From Anthopleura xanthogrammica (Eukaryota > Cnidaria > Anthozoa > Actiniaria > Actiniidae): DNA of 64,000 bases. Made by a program: the position numbers and the translations under genes. This document shows, in pieces, positions 45,405-57,400 of the stretch; within the stretch, counting starts at the first letter, position 1, and every line of letters begins with the position of its first letter. The stretch lies in the NCBI GenBank assembly GCA_964019055.1, contig OZ025206.1:12930291-12994290 (forward strand). The letters are read 5' to 3'. Under the pieces are notes generated by a model. That model was not told the origin of the DNA. It saw only the letters and a list, made by a program, of their open reading frames with translations, and ran no database searches.

Positions 45405-47879
45405 TTAACCTTTGAAGAAGATCTCTCTGGCATCTTCCAGCCCTACAGCTCGTATTATATCACCTCTGCGACTCTTAGGATTGATTGATGTTGCTATGGA
45501 AAAGAAAGAAAGAGTTTGAATATTTTATTGTCACTGAAAAAGGTTGATAATAACAAAATATAAAAACTGAATAGATATCTTGATGTACTTCGTGGGGTGT
45601 ATCCTGTTCCATGACAATGAAAAAGGACAAAAGACGTGGCTGCCATATTGGTAGACACGACAAAAGAAACCAAGACCTACACCAAATCTTTTGTCAAACT
45701 CAACCAAAATGGCGGCTATGACGTCACATGTACAAGGAATAGATAAAAAAACGAGTGCACCGAGAAGCTGATGGAAGTACGAGGCCGTATTTGTCAGTTT
45801 TAGATACTAAACTCATTACACAAATGAATCAATGAAATGAAGAAAAGCTTACTTGTGAATTTATAAACCTCCATACTCCAGGGTCCGCCTTTTCCATCTT
45901 TTTTGCAGGCGCGTGATGCCCCATACATGGAATAGGTCTGAAGGATATTCTTACCACCCAAACAATGGCCGCCATTTTCGATGGCAAAGGCGAAGAAGCC
46001 TTGTACTCGTGCAACCTGAGCACATTTTCGTATGGCATATTTCCTATGCATGTAATCATTTCCATCCAAAATAGGGAATATTCCTTCAAGACTCGGTAAG
46101 GCTCTCTCTGGCTGGTCTCTCCAACAACCAATGCTGAAAAATCCTAACAACAACAAACGAATTGAACTAAGCCACAAAAATAATCAACCTCTGGCCTTTC
46201 TGTCAATAAGAGCTTTTGGGAAACAAATTCAAATTTACATCGAATCCTGAAACAATCCAGATCTCTGCGCTGATCAAAGTCAGGGCACGGCAGAGCTACT
46301 AACAGGACCAACTGGAATTTACCTTAAACATTAGGTTTTGCAGGGGGGAAAGTGAATCTCTGTTTCCATGTCAGTTTACTCATTAGCATCTACACGTACA
46401 GCGCTTCCCAATTACACGCGCGAAATCGTACAATTTGCTATCCCGACTATATATGGTTTTGGTGAACGTCAGTCTAAGTGTTTCTATAGCATCGTTGGCA
46501 AACAAAGTTTTCAAGGGCACGGACCTATGGAATGTCACGGAATTAAACGCCTTGATCGACGACTACCAAAACCTACCGTCGTCACGGAAAATTGTACAAT
46601 TTCAGTCGCAAAGTTTGAAAACAGTTAAATTGACAAAGATTGTATACTTTTCCGAAATCTTTTTTTTTTTTTTAATACACGCACACACGAATGTATGCAA
46701 ATTATCAGCCGTCGTTAACTAACACGATCTTTTTGTTCATTAGGGAGCATTCATTTTTTAGGAGGGGGGGGGGCGGAGGAATTAGGGGGAGGGGTCATTA
46801 AAAAATTACTAGATAAAAAGGGGGGTCAACTTTTTTTTAACGTTGAATCAGGGGGGTCATGAATAAGAATACAGTCTTCTTTTTTTTTTTTTAGTCTTTT
46901 TCTGGAGGGGGGGGGGGGCTAGAAAATTTTTACATTTGGAAGTGGGGGGGGGGGGGGGGGTTATCAAAATATTCAATTCCTTACCATGGGGGCTAGCATT
47001 TTTTTTCTGTTTGATTCCTCTAATTCCTCCGCCCCCCCCCCCCCCCCCCCTCCTAAAAAATGAATGCTCCCTTAACAGTCCGTCTGGTAATGAATCAAGA
47101 TATATTTGATTGTACAATAAAGACAATGGCGGGCAAAAACAAGAACAAGAACAAGAACAAGAGCATGGAATATATTTTAAGAACCCAGCCTTGTCGTTAT
47201 CCATATTACTGCATGAAGGAAAGGTGGAAAATAGTTTTTCTTACCTAGTGAATGCTTTCGATTTGTCATGGAAGTGCTGTTGTAACTGGTACCTTTCAAA
47301 AGGAAAATAAATTTTACAGTAACTAAATTTCATGAAATAAGAATGAACTGAAAGATGAACATAGAGATCCCCGGGGCGGATTAGGGAATCAGGCTGCAAG
47401 GGGTGTGAACCCCCTACCCAGATGAGCTGAAGATTATTTTATGGAAAATAATGCTGACTCAATGTATAACTCTTCATAACTATATCCTGATATATATTGA
47501 TACTATATTGATATTTCAATGATTCACTGCAAAAGTTGTGTTCAAAATGAGAAAACATAATGCCATTTAGTAGATCATAGCCGGCTTCTTGACGTACGTA
47601 CTTTTTTAAAAGACTACAAAGTTCAAAATATTTTAAGAAAATCGTGTCAATTTATGCTTTATTATCCAGAAGCCTTTTCGATCGTAGCTCCTATGTGTCA
47701 ATGTAATGTGTCAGGATAAAGAAAGCCGTATAGCAAGAAACACTAGTTGTTATACTTGGCAAGCTTAGGATATGTTTACTAAGTGGTTCCATACCTTTTA
47801 TAGTATCATGTCGTTGAGGATTTTGCTTGACGTGGCTTTGGACTATGAAGAAAAAAGAACCAACATGAAAAATAATCAT
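45405..47879 (-). CDS. Secreted protein with a four-Cys GCW...GGxC domain
   Basis: Four exons (47879-47795, 47292-47245, 46143-45853, 45493-45405), all joined in phase 1, give 170 aa ending in TAA. Exon 1 encodes a signal peptide (MIIFHVGSFFFIVQS). Exon 2 is a 16-codon Ser/Thr/Asn-rich linker (TSYNSTSMTNRKHS). Exon 3 carries a domain of about 90 residues with four cysteines: GCWRDQPERALPSLEG, an RKCAQVA helix, FAIENGGHCLGG, then SRACKKDGKGGPW and EVYKF. As far as I know, sequences of this GCW/RALPSLEG/GGxC/GGPW pattern occur in secreted proteins of cnidarians and other invertebrates; I do not know a firmly assigned function. Exon 4 adds a short basic, non-domain tail. Upstream is ordinary repeat-bearing DNA. 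It may act in mucus, matrix or recognition outside the cell. Confidence 0.78.
46743..47071. mobile_element. MITE with gggagcattcatttttt ends
   Basis: Left end gggagcattcattttttagg, then agggggggg, pairs with the right end cctcctaaaaaatgaatgct, then ccc. The interior consists of runs of G or C and ggggtcatta-like motifs. It lies in intron 2 of the 170-aa secreted protein gene. Confidence 0.8.
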
Positions 47880-48131
47880 CTTCACTTGATATATGAAGCA
47901 TTATGATATCTCCAATACCGCAATAGTAATCACATGCGCACGGGAGCCGGAAACTACGACTGTGTTGGTGTATCCAATCGTAACCAAGCGAACACAAAGA
48001 ATGCTACTTAAATGTAAGAAGAGCACGTCATTTACTGACATACGTTAGGTCTCTTCACGTACCGGAGAAAAATCGAGTAATAAATGACTGAAAGCGTAAC
48101 AGCGAGATTATTGATGTTTAGTGATGCTAAA

Positions 48132-48290
48132 TAGCTATTCCGAGATTGAGAAAAAACTGTGTCAAATTGGCATTGCAGTGCATTGTGGGAATATTTAAGA
48201 GGACCCATTTCCAAGATGGCGTCTATTTTGTCCCTACAATGCACCGCAATGCCAACTCGACCCAGTTTTTTCTCAATCTCGGAATGGCTA
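48132..48290. mobile_element. MITE with about 55-bp arms
   Basis: Left arm tagctattccgagattgaga, then aaaaactgtgtcaaattggc and attgcagtgcattgt, pairs with the right arm ending tctcaatctcggaatggcta. About 159 bp. It overlaps a long minus-strand open frame (48032-48559), which undermines the coding reading of that stretch. Confidence 0.85.
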
Positions 48291-48559
48291 ATAACGTTAG
48301 TACAAGGAGTGACAACATATTCACCTGGAAGAAGTTGTTCTATGCCATCCAATCCTTGTGGATGAATACCTTTTTGCTGACCACCTCGTTGTTTTTTATT
48401 TAACAATACTTTGATTCTCGGTCTCTGTTTTAAACGTGAATATATTTTGCCTGTAAAAAAATAATTAATAATTGTTGTAAAAACTTTTACTTCCATAGCC
48501 CTAGTTACAAATGTATGAAACAAAACCAGGCTTGTACATATCAACAATACAACAGTCAT
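48291..48559 (-). CDS. Doubtful exon(s), signal-peptide-like start
   Basis: A minus-strand ATG at 48559 opens a frame with a hydrophobic start (MTVVLLICTSLVLFHTF), followed after a possible acceptor (TTTTTTACAG, about 48452) by a basic segment (KIYSRLKQRPRIKVLL, GGQQKGIHPQG) ending at a donor-like CCAG|GTGAAT (about 48328). The phases of the two halves do not join with any good donor. This could be the remains of a secreted-peptide gene or chance. Confidence 0.25.
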
Positions 48560-48965
48560 ACAAGCTAGCGGTGATATTGATCTGGTTGGCGAGCCGGGGG
48601 GAGGGGGGGGGGGGATGGAGCAGGAATCGTGGTTTTGATGTTTTAGTGGGTAAGTGTGTCAATATATATATATGGGAACATCGCGTCGTCAAGTACGATA
48701 TGAGCATTCAATTGACTTTGTAAAGATAAACTTTATTTACCCCTCGGAATTTGAGTGAGGCGGTGAGACGAATTAACTATGTTCGGCGTCATGCAGTTTT
48801 TACAAAAAATATTTTGAAGAGAGATTTTAAGGAGTGACTTCAAGCCAAGCACAATGCCATCAAAGGTTCTTTATTTGAAATCCTTTGAAAATGAATTTAG
48901 AAAATCATTTTCAGTGTAGTATTTGTTTTAATAAACGTAGATTATAGGTGCTAATCACAAGCTGA

Positions 48966-49030
48966 GGTACCCTACGAGCAGAGTCTCCCATGCAGGAGGT
49001 AAAAGGAGACTTGGCTCGCAGCGTAGAGTT
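48966..49030. mobile_element. Short palindromic element (agtctcc/ggagact)
   Basis: Contains taccctacgagcagagtctc, ccatgcaggaggtaaaagga and gacttggctcgcagcgta. Same core as 34025-34129. Confidence 0.5.
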
Positions 49031-49126
49031 GAGGGGTTTTTAAAAGACTACTTTTACCAAAGCATTAAAAAAGAATCTGGATCTCAAACTCGGCATTCGT
49101 GGACCAGTAAATACTAGTTATTAGCC

Positions 49127-49398
49127 AGGTTTACAGCGCTTTTCATATTTCTGTGACCTACCGACTCCAGACGTCTGGCGTTTTAGCTTCCGTCAATCAA
49201 ATTTACGACGAGCCGAGTTCATTCCGATCGAGCGACAAGGAAATTCCCTTGACTAGACAGCCATTTTCACACAGGAATTTCTTTATTGTTCGCGATCGGA
49301 ATGAACTCGGCCCGTCGTAAATTTGATTGACGGAGGCTAAAACGCCAGACGTCTGGAGTCGGTAGGTCACAGAAATATGAAAAGCGCTGTAAAACCTA
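49127..49398. mobile_element. Fold-back element with about 105-bp near-perfect arms
   Basis: Left arm 49127-49230 (aggtttacagcgcttttcat ... ttcattccgatcg) and right arm 49294-49398 (cgatcggaatgaactcggcc ... gcgctgtaaaacct) are near-perfect reverse complements with only a few mismatches or single-base gaps. The loop is about 63 bp. As RNA it would form a very long hairpin. No coding capacity. Confidence 0.95.
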
Positions 49399-51402
49399 AA
49401 AATACGTCAAAGTATTTGTACTAGTGCACACAATCACTATCCAATAGATTTTTCTATTATACATTACGCATACTTTTTGTTAGGCTTTTTTTGCCAGTCT
49501 TATCCCACCTGACACCTGAACTACCACTGCTCTCATTTAAGGGACATCATGTAAAGTAGGACACGTGACCTGCTTGTTCAATCAAACATAAGCAAATATC
49601 TCCTTAATGAGCAATCATGGTGGTTCACGTGTTACGGGGCAGATTCATAAGTGTCTTATAAGGAGAAGTGAAAATATACCATAACGTTTTATGTACAGAT
49701 GATAACCGTAAAACTAATTTTAATTCAAAATTCTTGGGTGCATGGAAGTGAGGACGGATCAAGGTCACGTGACCGACTTATCTTATAGATTTTCCTCCTA
49801 AAATTTCGTCCGAAATTCAAGCATATGATTGGTTAAAATTGATCACATCCATATAAGGCCGCAGTGCGTTATTGGTGTCACGGCACAGCAGAGCACTATT
49901 CCTGCTGTCAAAGATGGCATTATTTTATAGTAGATATGGTGATCAAGTTAGAGGAAGAAAACATTATAAACATTGTTCATAATTCAGTATCACCATGTAC
50001 AAAAAGACAAACTAGTTAAATAGATTAGAGGCTAGTATGAGTGTTTGGTTTGCGAATAGTTGCTGACGTCCTCGACGTCACCAGCTCGCGTGCAATAGTG
50101 AACCTTTCTTGTTATTCCAAAGCCAGTACAATGAACAACAACTGATTTCATTTGTAAGTAATTATCCCTAGATATCATTATATTTATATACTATGATACT
50201 CAATGCATAATGTGATAGTAGTAGAGGTTAGATCCACTTTCTGTAGCTTTTTATAGTTCATATATACTCGTAACACTGAAGCTACGCGTAAGATGTTTGG
50301 TTAAGCTGTAGTCTTTTTGTCGTCTTCCAATGTGTTGTTCCTTGTTGTTGTCGCTGTTTTAACTCTTTTAACTCTTTTTGGGTTTTTTATTCTTCGTTGC
50401 GCTCTTTTCTATATCCATGAGAGTTGACAAAATACACTCAAGTTGATTATCTGGTTAAGATGTAGTCTTTTTGTCGTCTTGTAAGGTTTCGTTCCTCGTT
50501 GTTGTCGTTGTTGGTTTGTTAATCTTCATTGGTTTCTTTACTATATCCGTACGAGTTGACAAGATACGTGAAAGATTTCTGACTGTAATACGTAAAAGAA
50601 TATGGTTTAGACATATATTGCATTGTTTGCTCTGTTGGGTGTGGAACTCCGAAGAATTCTGGTATTAAGATAAGTGGAAATGAGAACAATGTCCCTCACT
50701 GCTGTATACTTCATGCCTTACTTCATATGTGAGTTGCGTTTGTTTGATATATAGAGGATATTACATGGTCGCGCGGAGATACGAATTTTATCTTCGAGTG
50801 TTGTTATCTCTCACGAGTGAGCGCAGCGAACGAGTGAGAAATAATATCAGCACGAGAAGATAAAATTCGTATCTCCAAGCGGCCATGTAATGTTCTGTTT
50901 ATTATATGAAATCTTCCATGAAAAATAATGGAGAATTTGAGAAGCTGAGCAAAAAGTCGAAATTTGTCACCACCAGTGTTGATATAAATCGTATCCCCAC
51001 TGGCCACTGGTGGGAGTGGGGATATCAATTTTATCATTTTGATGTCACTCAATATCACACTCTATTTCATATAATAAAGTGTTCTCTCCCTTGCCATGAT
51101 GGTTTTTCTCCGGGTCCTCCGGCTTTCCTTCCCCCGTAAAAATCAACATGTGCATGAGTGGAGTGTTGTATGTTGTAAATATAGAATGTAGTGGAAGTGT
51201 GTGTGAAGCAAACCTCACGGAAGAGCCCAGTAAGGGGAGTGATGGCTGTAAAATATAAGTTCTATAAAAGTTGAATAATGATCTACGTGATAGACTATAC
51301 CGGGAGACTATAGCCCTGACGTCCTTAACCTATTCAAGCAAGTGCAATAAAGAGGGAAGTTATAGAAACATTCACGTTAGTTATAGATGTCAATCAGAAT
51401 AT
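49399..51402. other. No gene supported; fold-backs and duplications
   Basis: About 49849-49858 is a CArG-box-like sequence (ccatataagg) upstream of a 22-codon frame (about 49915); no gene could be built from it. Sequence at 50301-50440 is repeated in diverged form at 50454-50580 (gtagtctttttgtcgtctt, gagttgacaa). A fold-back lies at 50760-50891 (attacatggtcgcgcggaga ... ggccatgtaat), with a further inverted pair ttattatatgaaat / atttcatataataa (about 50900 and 51062). The 3' part of the SINE occurs at about 51100-51190. Confidence 0.5.
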
Positions 51403-54400
51403 TTACTGACCTGATGCGTTTGAAGTTGTCAGCTTTGGTTTCCTTACTTGGGAATAACTTTCTCCCTCGTCAACAGGTTCTTCAATAATAAAAATAAAGA
51501 GATTTAGCTAGGATAATAAAACATGTACTCAGCAACTAAATACTAATCATGCATCACAGGGCGATCCTGACTACATCGATGTCGACAATGCAACAATAAA
51601 GCTACGGACACACGGTGCAACATTGCGCGCAATGTTGCAGGCAATCGATGTTGCGAGCCATGCCACACGTTGCAATTTGTTGCACGCAATGTTGCTCAAG
51701 TAGAAAACAATCCTACTTCAGCAACATTGCCTGCAATATTGCGCGCAATGTTGCACCGTGTGTCCGAACCTTAACCATCAGCAAAGCATGCATGAAGAAA
51801 CAAACAATCTATACCTGGGATGTGTATGTGAAGTCCAGGATTTAATGTATTGTGGGCTTTTAGTTGATCAAAGGAATAAACAAACAAATGATATGAATGA
51901 GTTTAGAGTATCAAAACATCATCCAGTTAAACAATAGAAAATACATATAGATATAACATAGTAGAAATACCACATTCTACATCAATGATGGTAAACAACA
52001 CAAACCGGGCACGTTCTGCAAGCTAGCAATAGCCCGCGCTTCCCCACTCAGAACGGCATTATGTCAATCATCAAGAGAATGTGAAGTAAGAGAGCACATC
52101 TCCCACACATAGATAGGTCTATCCCCATGAAAATTATTTGAAAATCTATTTATAGCTGCGCGCGCAGCCTGAACTGAATCAGGAATCACATGATAAAAAT
52201 ATTTCAGGCTGCGCGACGAACTAAAAATAGATTTTCAAATAATTATAATAGGGCACGGAGATGTGCTCTCTTACTTCATACTCTCTTGCAATCATTGACA
52301 ATTTCCCGTCGATCGATTTTCGTTTGGCCATGGCAAAAATAAAAATATATAAATATCTAAAAACGCTCAAAGTTCCCCCTTATACGTACCAATTTTACTT
52401 TTGGGCCAACTTTCACTCAAATACTCATACACAAGAAAATTGGGCACATATCGAAAGTTGTAAAGCTGTGAAAGCCGGCCCAAATGTTGTCCCTAAAAAC
52501 ATGCAAACTTCATTCTTTTCGTTCTTTTTTTTTCTTTTTTTCTTTCTGCCTCTTTTAAAAAAAAGAGCCATGCCATATGACATTAATTCAAAGTTTGAAT
52601 TAAGGAACTTTTTTTGAAGGAAAAATTTACTGCCAGTAAACCACATGATTATACCTGGTGGAGTATGCCCTTTAGAATGCTGATGTTTTCTGATAACTAC
52701 AATTGAAAACAAAGTGATTGTAGATGGTAAGTCAGGAAGAGTGGATATCGCTTCACTATCGTTCCTCCCCGTGATGGATGATCAAAGGTAGATTTTCATT
52801 ATTGGGCGGGATTACATTTTAATAGAAAAAAGAGCGAAAGTAATCTATGGATCATTTTGTAATTAATTTTGTTTCATCATTGTAAATAGCCCAATATCTA
52901 TATTCTGGTTGTGTGATAACGCGCAAAGAGCAATTCAAGACGAGGCTCCGGGGAAATAATTAACACTTATTGACTGGGAACGAGGGAAACAGTGTGTTTT
53001 GTGGTCCCGAGACGACGATGTTTCCCGAGGCATAGCCGTCGAGGGACCACAAAACAAACTGCTTTCCCGAGGTTCCAGTCAATAAGTGTTTTGTTATATA
53101 CCAACTGTCAAAGAACACAACAAATCATTCAATTTTTTAATTATTTAATTTTAAAAGCTTAGAAAAACATTACGTTTCTGGTGAAATCACTTCCATATTT
53201 GTTATTATCGGTCAATAAACAACATATTGTTGCCCGCTGAGAGCCGTTGCCGGGGAAACATCGAAACGTGTTCACGTTCACGTGATGCTCTCTCGCCCAA
53301 CTGATCGGAATACGAGAAAAATGGACTTCTGACTTTGACAGTTGTCATATAACAAAAGAATTTGCTAATGTAAACCCTGTTCATCAGGAAATATTTGTAA
53401 ACAGTTAAAGCCAAGCAGGCGCACAATAGACGCATCAAGCATTCCGCGCTACTGCTCTAAGCGCATGCTCAGGGGATTAAAAAGTGGGATAATATTTTGT
53501 AAAATATGCAAGTTTTTGGTATATTTGACTCAAAATTCGCTTAACGGTACGTGATCTTGAATATTTAATGAAAATTGTGTTTGACAGGAAAAATACAACT
53601 AAAATAAATATAACATGTTTTACAAAATATTATCTCACTTTTTAATCCTCTGAGCATGCGCTTGGAGCAGTAGCGCGGAATCCTTGATGCGTGTATACTG
53701 AATGATGGATGTCAAACACTGAAATAACTGATAAAGATAGATAGATATTGCTTACCTTTAGGACTTTTGTATGTTAGAAAGTTCACTTCCTGTTCAGCCT
53801 GTTTTTCTAGGTTCGTTAACGACTGCGTGTCATCATCCTGTTTACGGGGTCCTGTTCCATCATGCCTTGCGGGATGTTGTCGATTCCCTGAGTCCCCGTC
53901 CTCAATAAGCTCTAATAGATCCGTTCCTAGTTCGTCAACATCGTTTCCCTTCTTTCTACCAGTAATATCTGAATGCGAGTTAGACTGAGGGTACTTGTGA
54001 ATAAATATCAACTTCTTTGATCCTTTAATAAAGATTATTTAAGGAATTTAATTATTTATATTTTCAGGGTCTTTCAGGGTCTTTCAGGGTCTTTCAGGGT
54101 CTTTCAGGGTCTTTCAGGGTCTTTCAGGGTCTTTCAGGGTCTTTCAGGGTAGCATACGTAGTGGAAATACATGGTTCAGTAAAACTTCAAAGTTTATCGA
54201 TATCCTGAAATAGCTTCTGTGCTGATCAAAGTCAGGGGACGACTAACTCCGGCACAGATCAAATTGGAATGTGCTATACTTTGTGCTATGTGCTATACTA
54301 TATGTGCTATTGGCTTTCAAGAAGCAAGTGTAGCAAAGTTTGGAAGTGCGGTGCTTGCTAAGCGAGAGGTCTGTATAGTAAGTAGTACGATTCCTCGTGA

Positions 54401-57400
54401 TCTCACACGCTTAAAACAGAGCACCTTCAGCTCCTGAAAGATCAGTTACTACCAGCTGAATTAAGGAACACTGACGTTAAATAAGGGCTTTACGTGTTAT
54501 TTTTGACGAACCCCCTTAACTAACGGCTATGTCTGATGGGCCGTGACACAAGGTAAATATTACGCGCAATGTCATGCAAGCAGTTTCTGGTAGAAAGCAG
54601 GGGATGCGCACCCCCCCCCCCCCCGAGCATTTTTGTCCCCCTACTTTGATGATACCTATACGAAATAATGTTTTCTTTCTTTGATTCTGAGGGTTGTACC
54701 CCCCTGGGCTGACTTTGTGCCCTGCACCCCTCCCTGGACAAAATCCTGGATCCGCCCCTGGCAAGCCTTTCAAAGCAATCAAGAAGGACGTACTTCTACA
54801 CGCAGGGCTGAGTGCCTGCTAAGGTCTAATACATATATTGTCTGCATTCTCATACAACTGCAAACATTATACAAGGACCGACAGGAAAACTTATAGTTCA
54901 CTGAGTATACTTCACCTGTCAAGCCTTTCGCTTTCGCGACCTTCAAAGTTTCCTTTTGAAGTTCTTTGATAGCATCTTCTGTTGCCTTTTTCAAGTCATC
55001 CAGTGTTTCCATTTCAGACTTCTCTGAGAGCTCAGACGAGAGTTGGGAATCCAAGTCCTCATCTGATAGACAAACAAGTATGCCATGCGATCAATACTGG
55101 AATTAGGATAAACTAAAACCAGACGCAAATTACCTTCTGAACTATCGCCCTCGTATTCCGATTTCAATATATGAAGCTTTTCTCTGAGCATTCTCAATTT
55201 TTCTTTGAGGTTTTTGAGCTTCTTTTGGTGCTCTCTGTCTGCTTTCAACTGAACGTCCATAGCTTTTTGAATGGCAAAAGACGAAGCCTGATTCTCTTCA
55301 TCATTAACAGCCTTTGGTTTGTCGCTTGCATGAGCGTGAACGGTTTGTCCATGCAGCAGCGGTGAAAGCTGATGGTCTGCGAATCCTTGTTGATCATCTA
55401 AAGGTGTCTCTGTGGGCTTTAAAATAATGCTTTCAGTATCCCTTCCTTTCCCATTTCAGGCACTCGCATAGCGTTTCTTGCAGTAACCATTAATTATGTG
55501 GATGTAAATAAAAAAGCGATTGAAACTGGGACAGAATTTACACAAGTGTAATGAAAGTTAATAGGTACCTCTGAGTTTCCTTGTTCAAATACACTTGCAT
55601 CATTAGGCAAGCCTCCCAGACTTTGGCTGGTTTCACCATGGTCTGCGTGCCCCATTTGCCCTGCCATCAGTTGACCAAGCAGTCTTTGTAACGAAGAATC
55701 AGATATACCCGTGCTGGCTATTTGACCGATCTCATTAAGACTGTTGGGGTCTATGTTGTCACCATAGCCGGCGTAATCTAAGAGATATGAAGACAAGAAG
55801 ATTTTTAGTCGTACCGCGTAATGAATAGAAGAGAGTACTGCTCGGAAAGTGAGCGCGTCGAAGTACACCTCCTCACGTATAGCGTTCGGTCACCATCATG
55901 CAAAGCCGATTTCCTTGTTAAAACAAATATGGTTAATGTTGATGCCAGTGGACTAAAGCAAGAATCGAGTGATTTTATTTAGCAAAGAGAGTACGCCTTG
56001 TTTTGACTTTATTAGTGTTAATGTCTTACTTACTAGCATGACTGTGACTCCCAAGATTTATTTTTCCACCAGATAAGTGACTAAGTTGATTGCCAAAAAG
56101 CTGCGCCTCTGCAAGGGTGGATTGACTTGGATATTGTGCGTGCCCTCCAGTTGAAGGAGTCCCAGACAAATGATTGCCAAACCGCTGACCAAAACGATTG
56201 GGGTTACCATTAATTTTATGATTATTGGCAAGAACTTGAGTCTGTGCATCTGTATCGAATGATGTTGCTGCGCTATTCAAAAGGTTTGCAATATTTGATA
56301 TTCCATTTGGAGTGTCTAGTCCTGCACTTAACGATGTTGCTGTATACTTTCCACCTAAATTACTAAGATCCTTTCCGTCTGTATTGTAACTGGAAGAGAC
56401 AAGGGAGTTTAATCCCTTAAGGTTTGCATATGAGTTAGCATCACTTCCAGTACTATAGGAGTTTAACGCGTTTATTCCATTCAATTGACTGTTACTCAAG
56501 CCATTACTTAAGCTGTTACTGAAACTGTTGGCTAGAGAGTTTGTTAGTTTGGATTCATAACCTCCGCCAATGGTATTTGATAAGGCATTAGGATCTATCC
56601 CTCCATTATTTAGACTGTTATAGCTAGATGCTCCGTTGCTATAGCTACTCAGCCCTGCGTTATTACCATAGCTACTCAGCCCTGCGTTGTTACCATAGCT
56701 ACTCAGCCCTGCGTTGTTACCATAGCTACTCAGCCCTGCGTTACTACCATAGCTACTCAGCCCTGCGTTGTTGCCATAGCTACTTAACCCTGCGTTGTTG
56801 CTATAGCTACCTAGCCCGGCGTTGCCGTAGCTACTGAGCCCGTCTGTTCCACCAAAAGAACTTAACAAATTTTGTCTTTGTTGAGCACCACCTGTCGCGG
56901 TACTTGGTAATAAGCTGCTCCCTAGTGCGTTGCTTGCAGCCGTTCCAGCTGCATATCCACCATACGCGGCATCGTTTGGTGTAGCATACCCTAATGGGTT
57001 ATTACTTGCTGCCAATGACCCATAATCATAACCATATCCAGTAAGTCCTGCACCTAAGCCTGCTCCAAGCCCAGCTAATATATATTGCTTCTTTTTTCTC
57101 AGATGTCGTTTGCGTGTCTTGCTGTGGTACTGGTGGTTGTTATGATGTTTTGAAGGTAGATATTTACGCATTGAACCTGAGCTTGCTGCGGCGTGGTTTG
57201 CATTTGCAGTCAGTTTTCTTGACGGATTTTTTATCTCTCTGAAGGAGGAAGCTATAAACAAGATTGATATATGTTGAACTTAATAATGTTTGCCAAAGAG
57301 TGTGAAGTTCAGTCATGTACTGACTTTCTAACACTTCTTTATTCACGAGTTTATGATATTTTCAAAATAAGATGAGGGATGAAAAAGTTAGGAGTAAGCA

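Noticed and set aside
45829..46131. An alternative 100-codon frame over exon 3 of the 170-aa secreted protein
   Set aside because: It needs the TTTTTCAG acceptor and gives no cysteine pattern; the TTAG|GATTTTTCAGC acceptor fits the phase and yields the GCW domain.
46368..46628. A plus-strand frame of 86 codons
   Set aside because: Part of the DNA (aaagttttcaagggcacg..cct.tggaatgtca) recurs at about 17400, so it is a repeat.
48032..48330. Continuation of the 175-codon minus-strand frame
   Set aside because: It runs through the MITE at 48132-48290 and has no domain; only the first part is kept as a doubtful exon.
52640..52712. A possible extra exon of the repeat-protein gene (reading KHQHSKGHTPP)
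   Set aside because: Acceptor and donor exist, but no phase links it to both exon 6 and exon 7.
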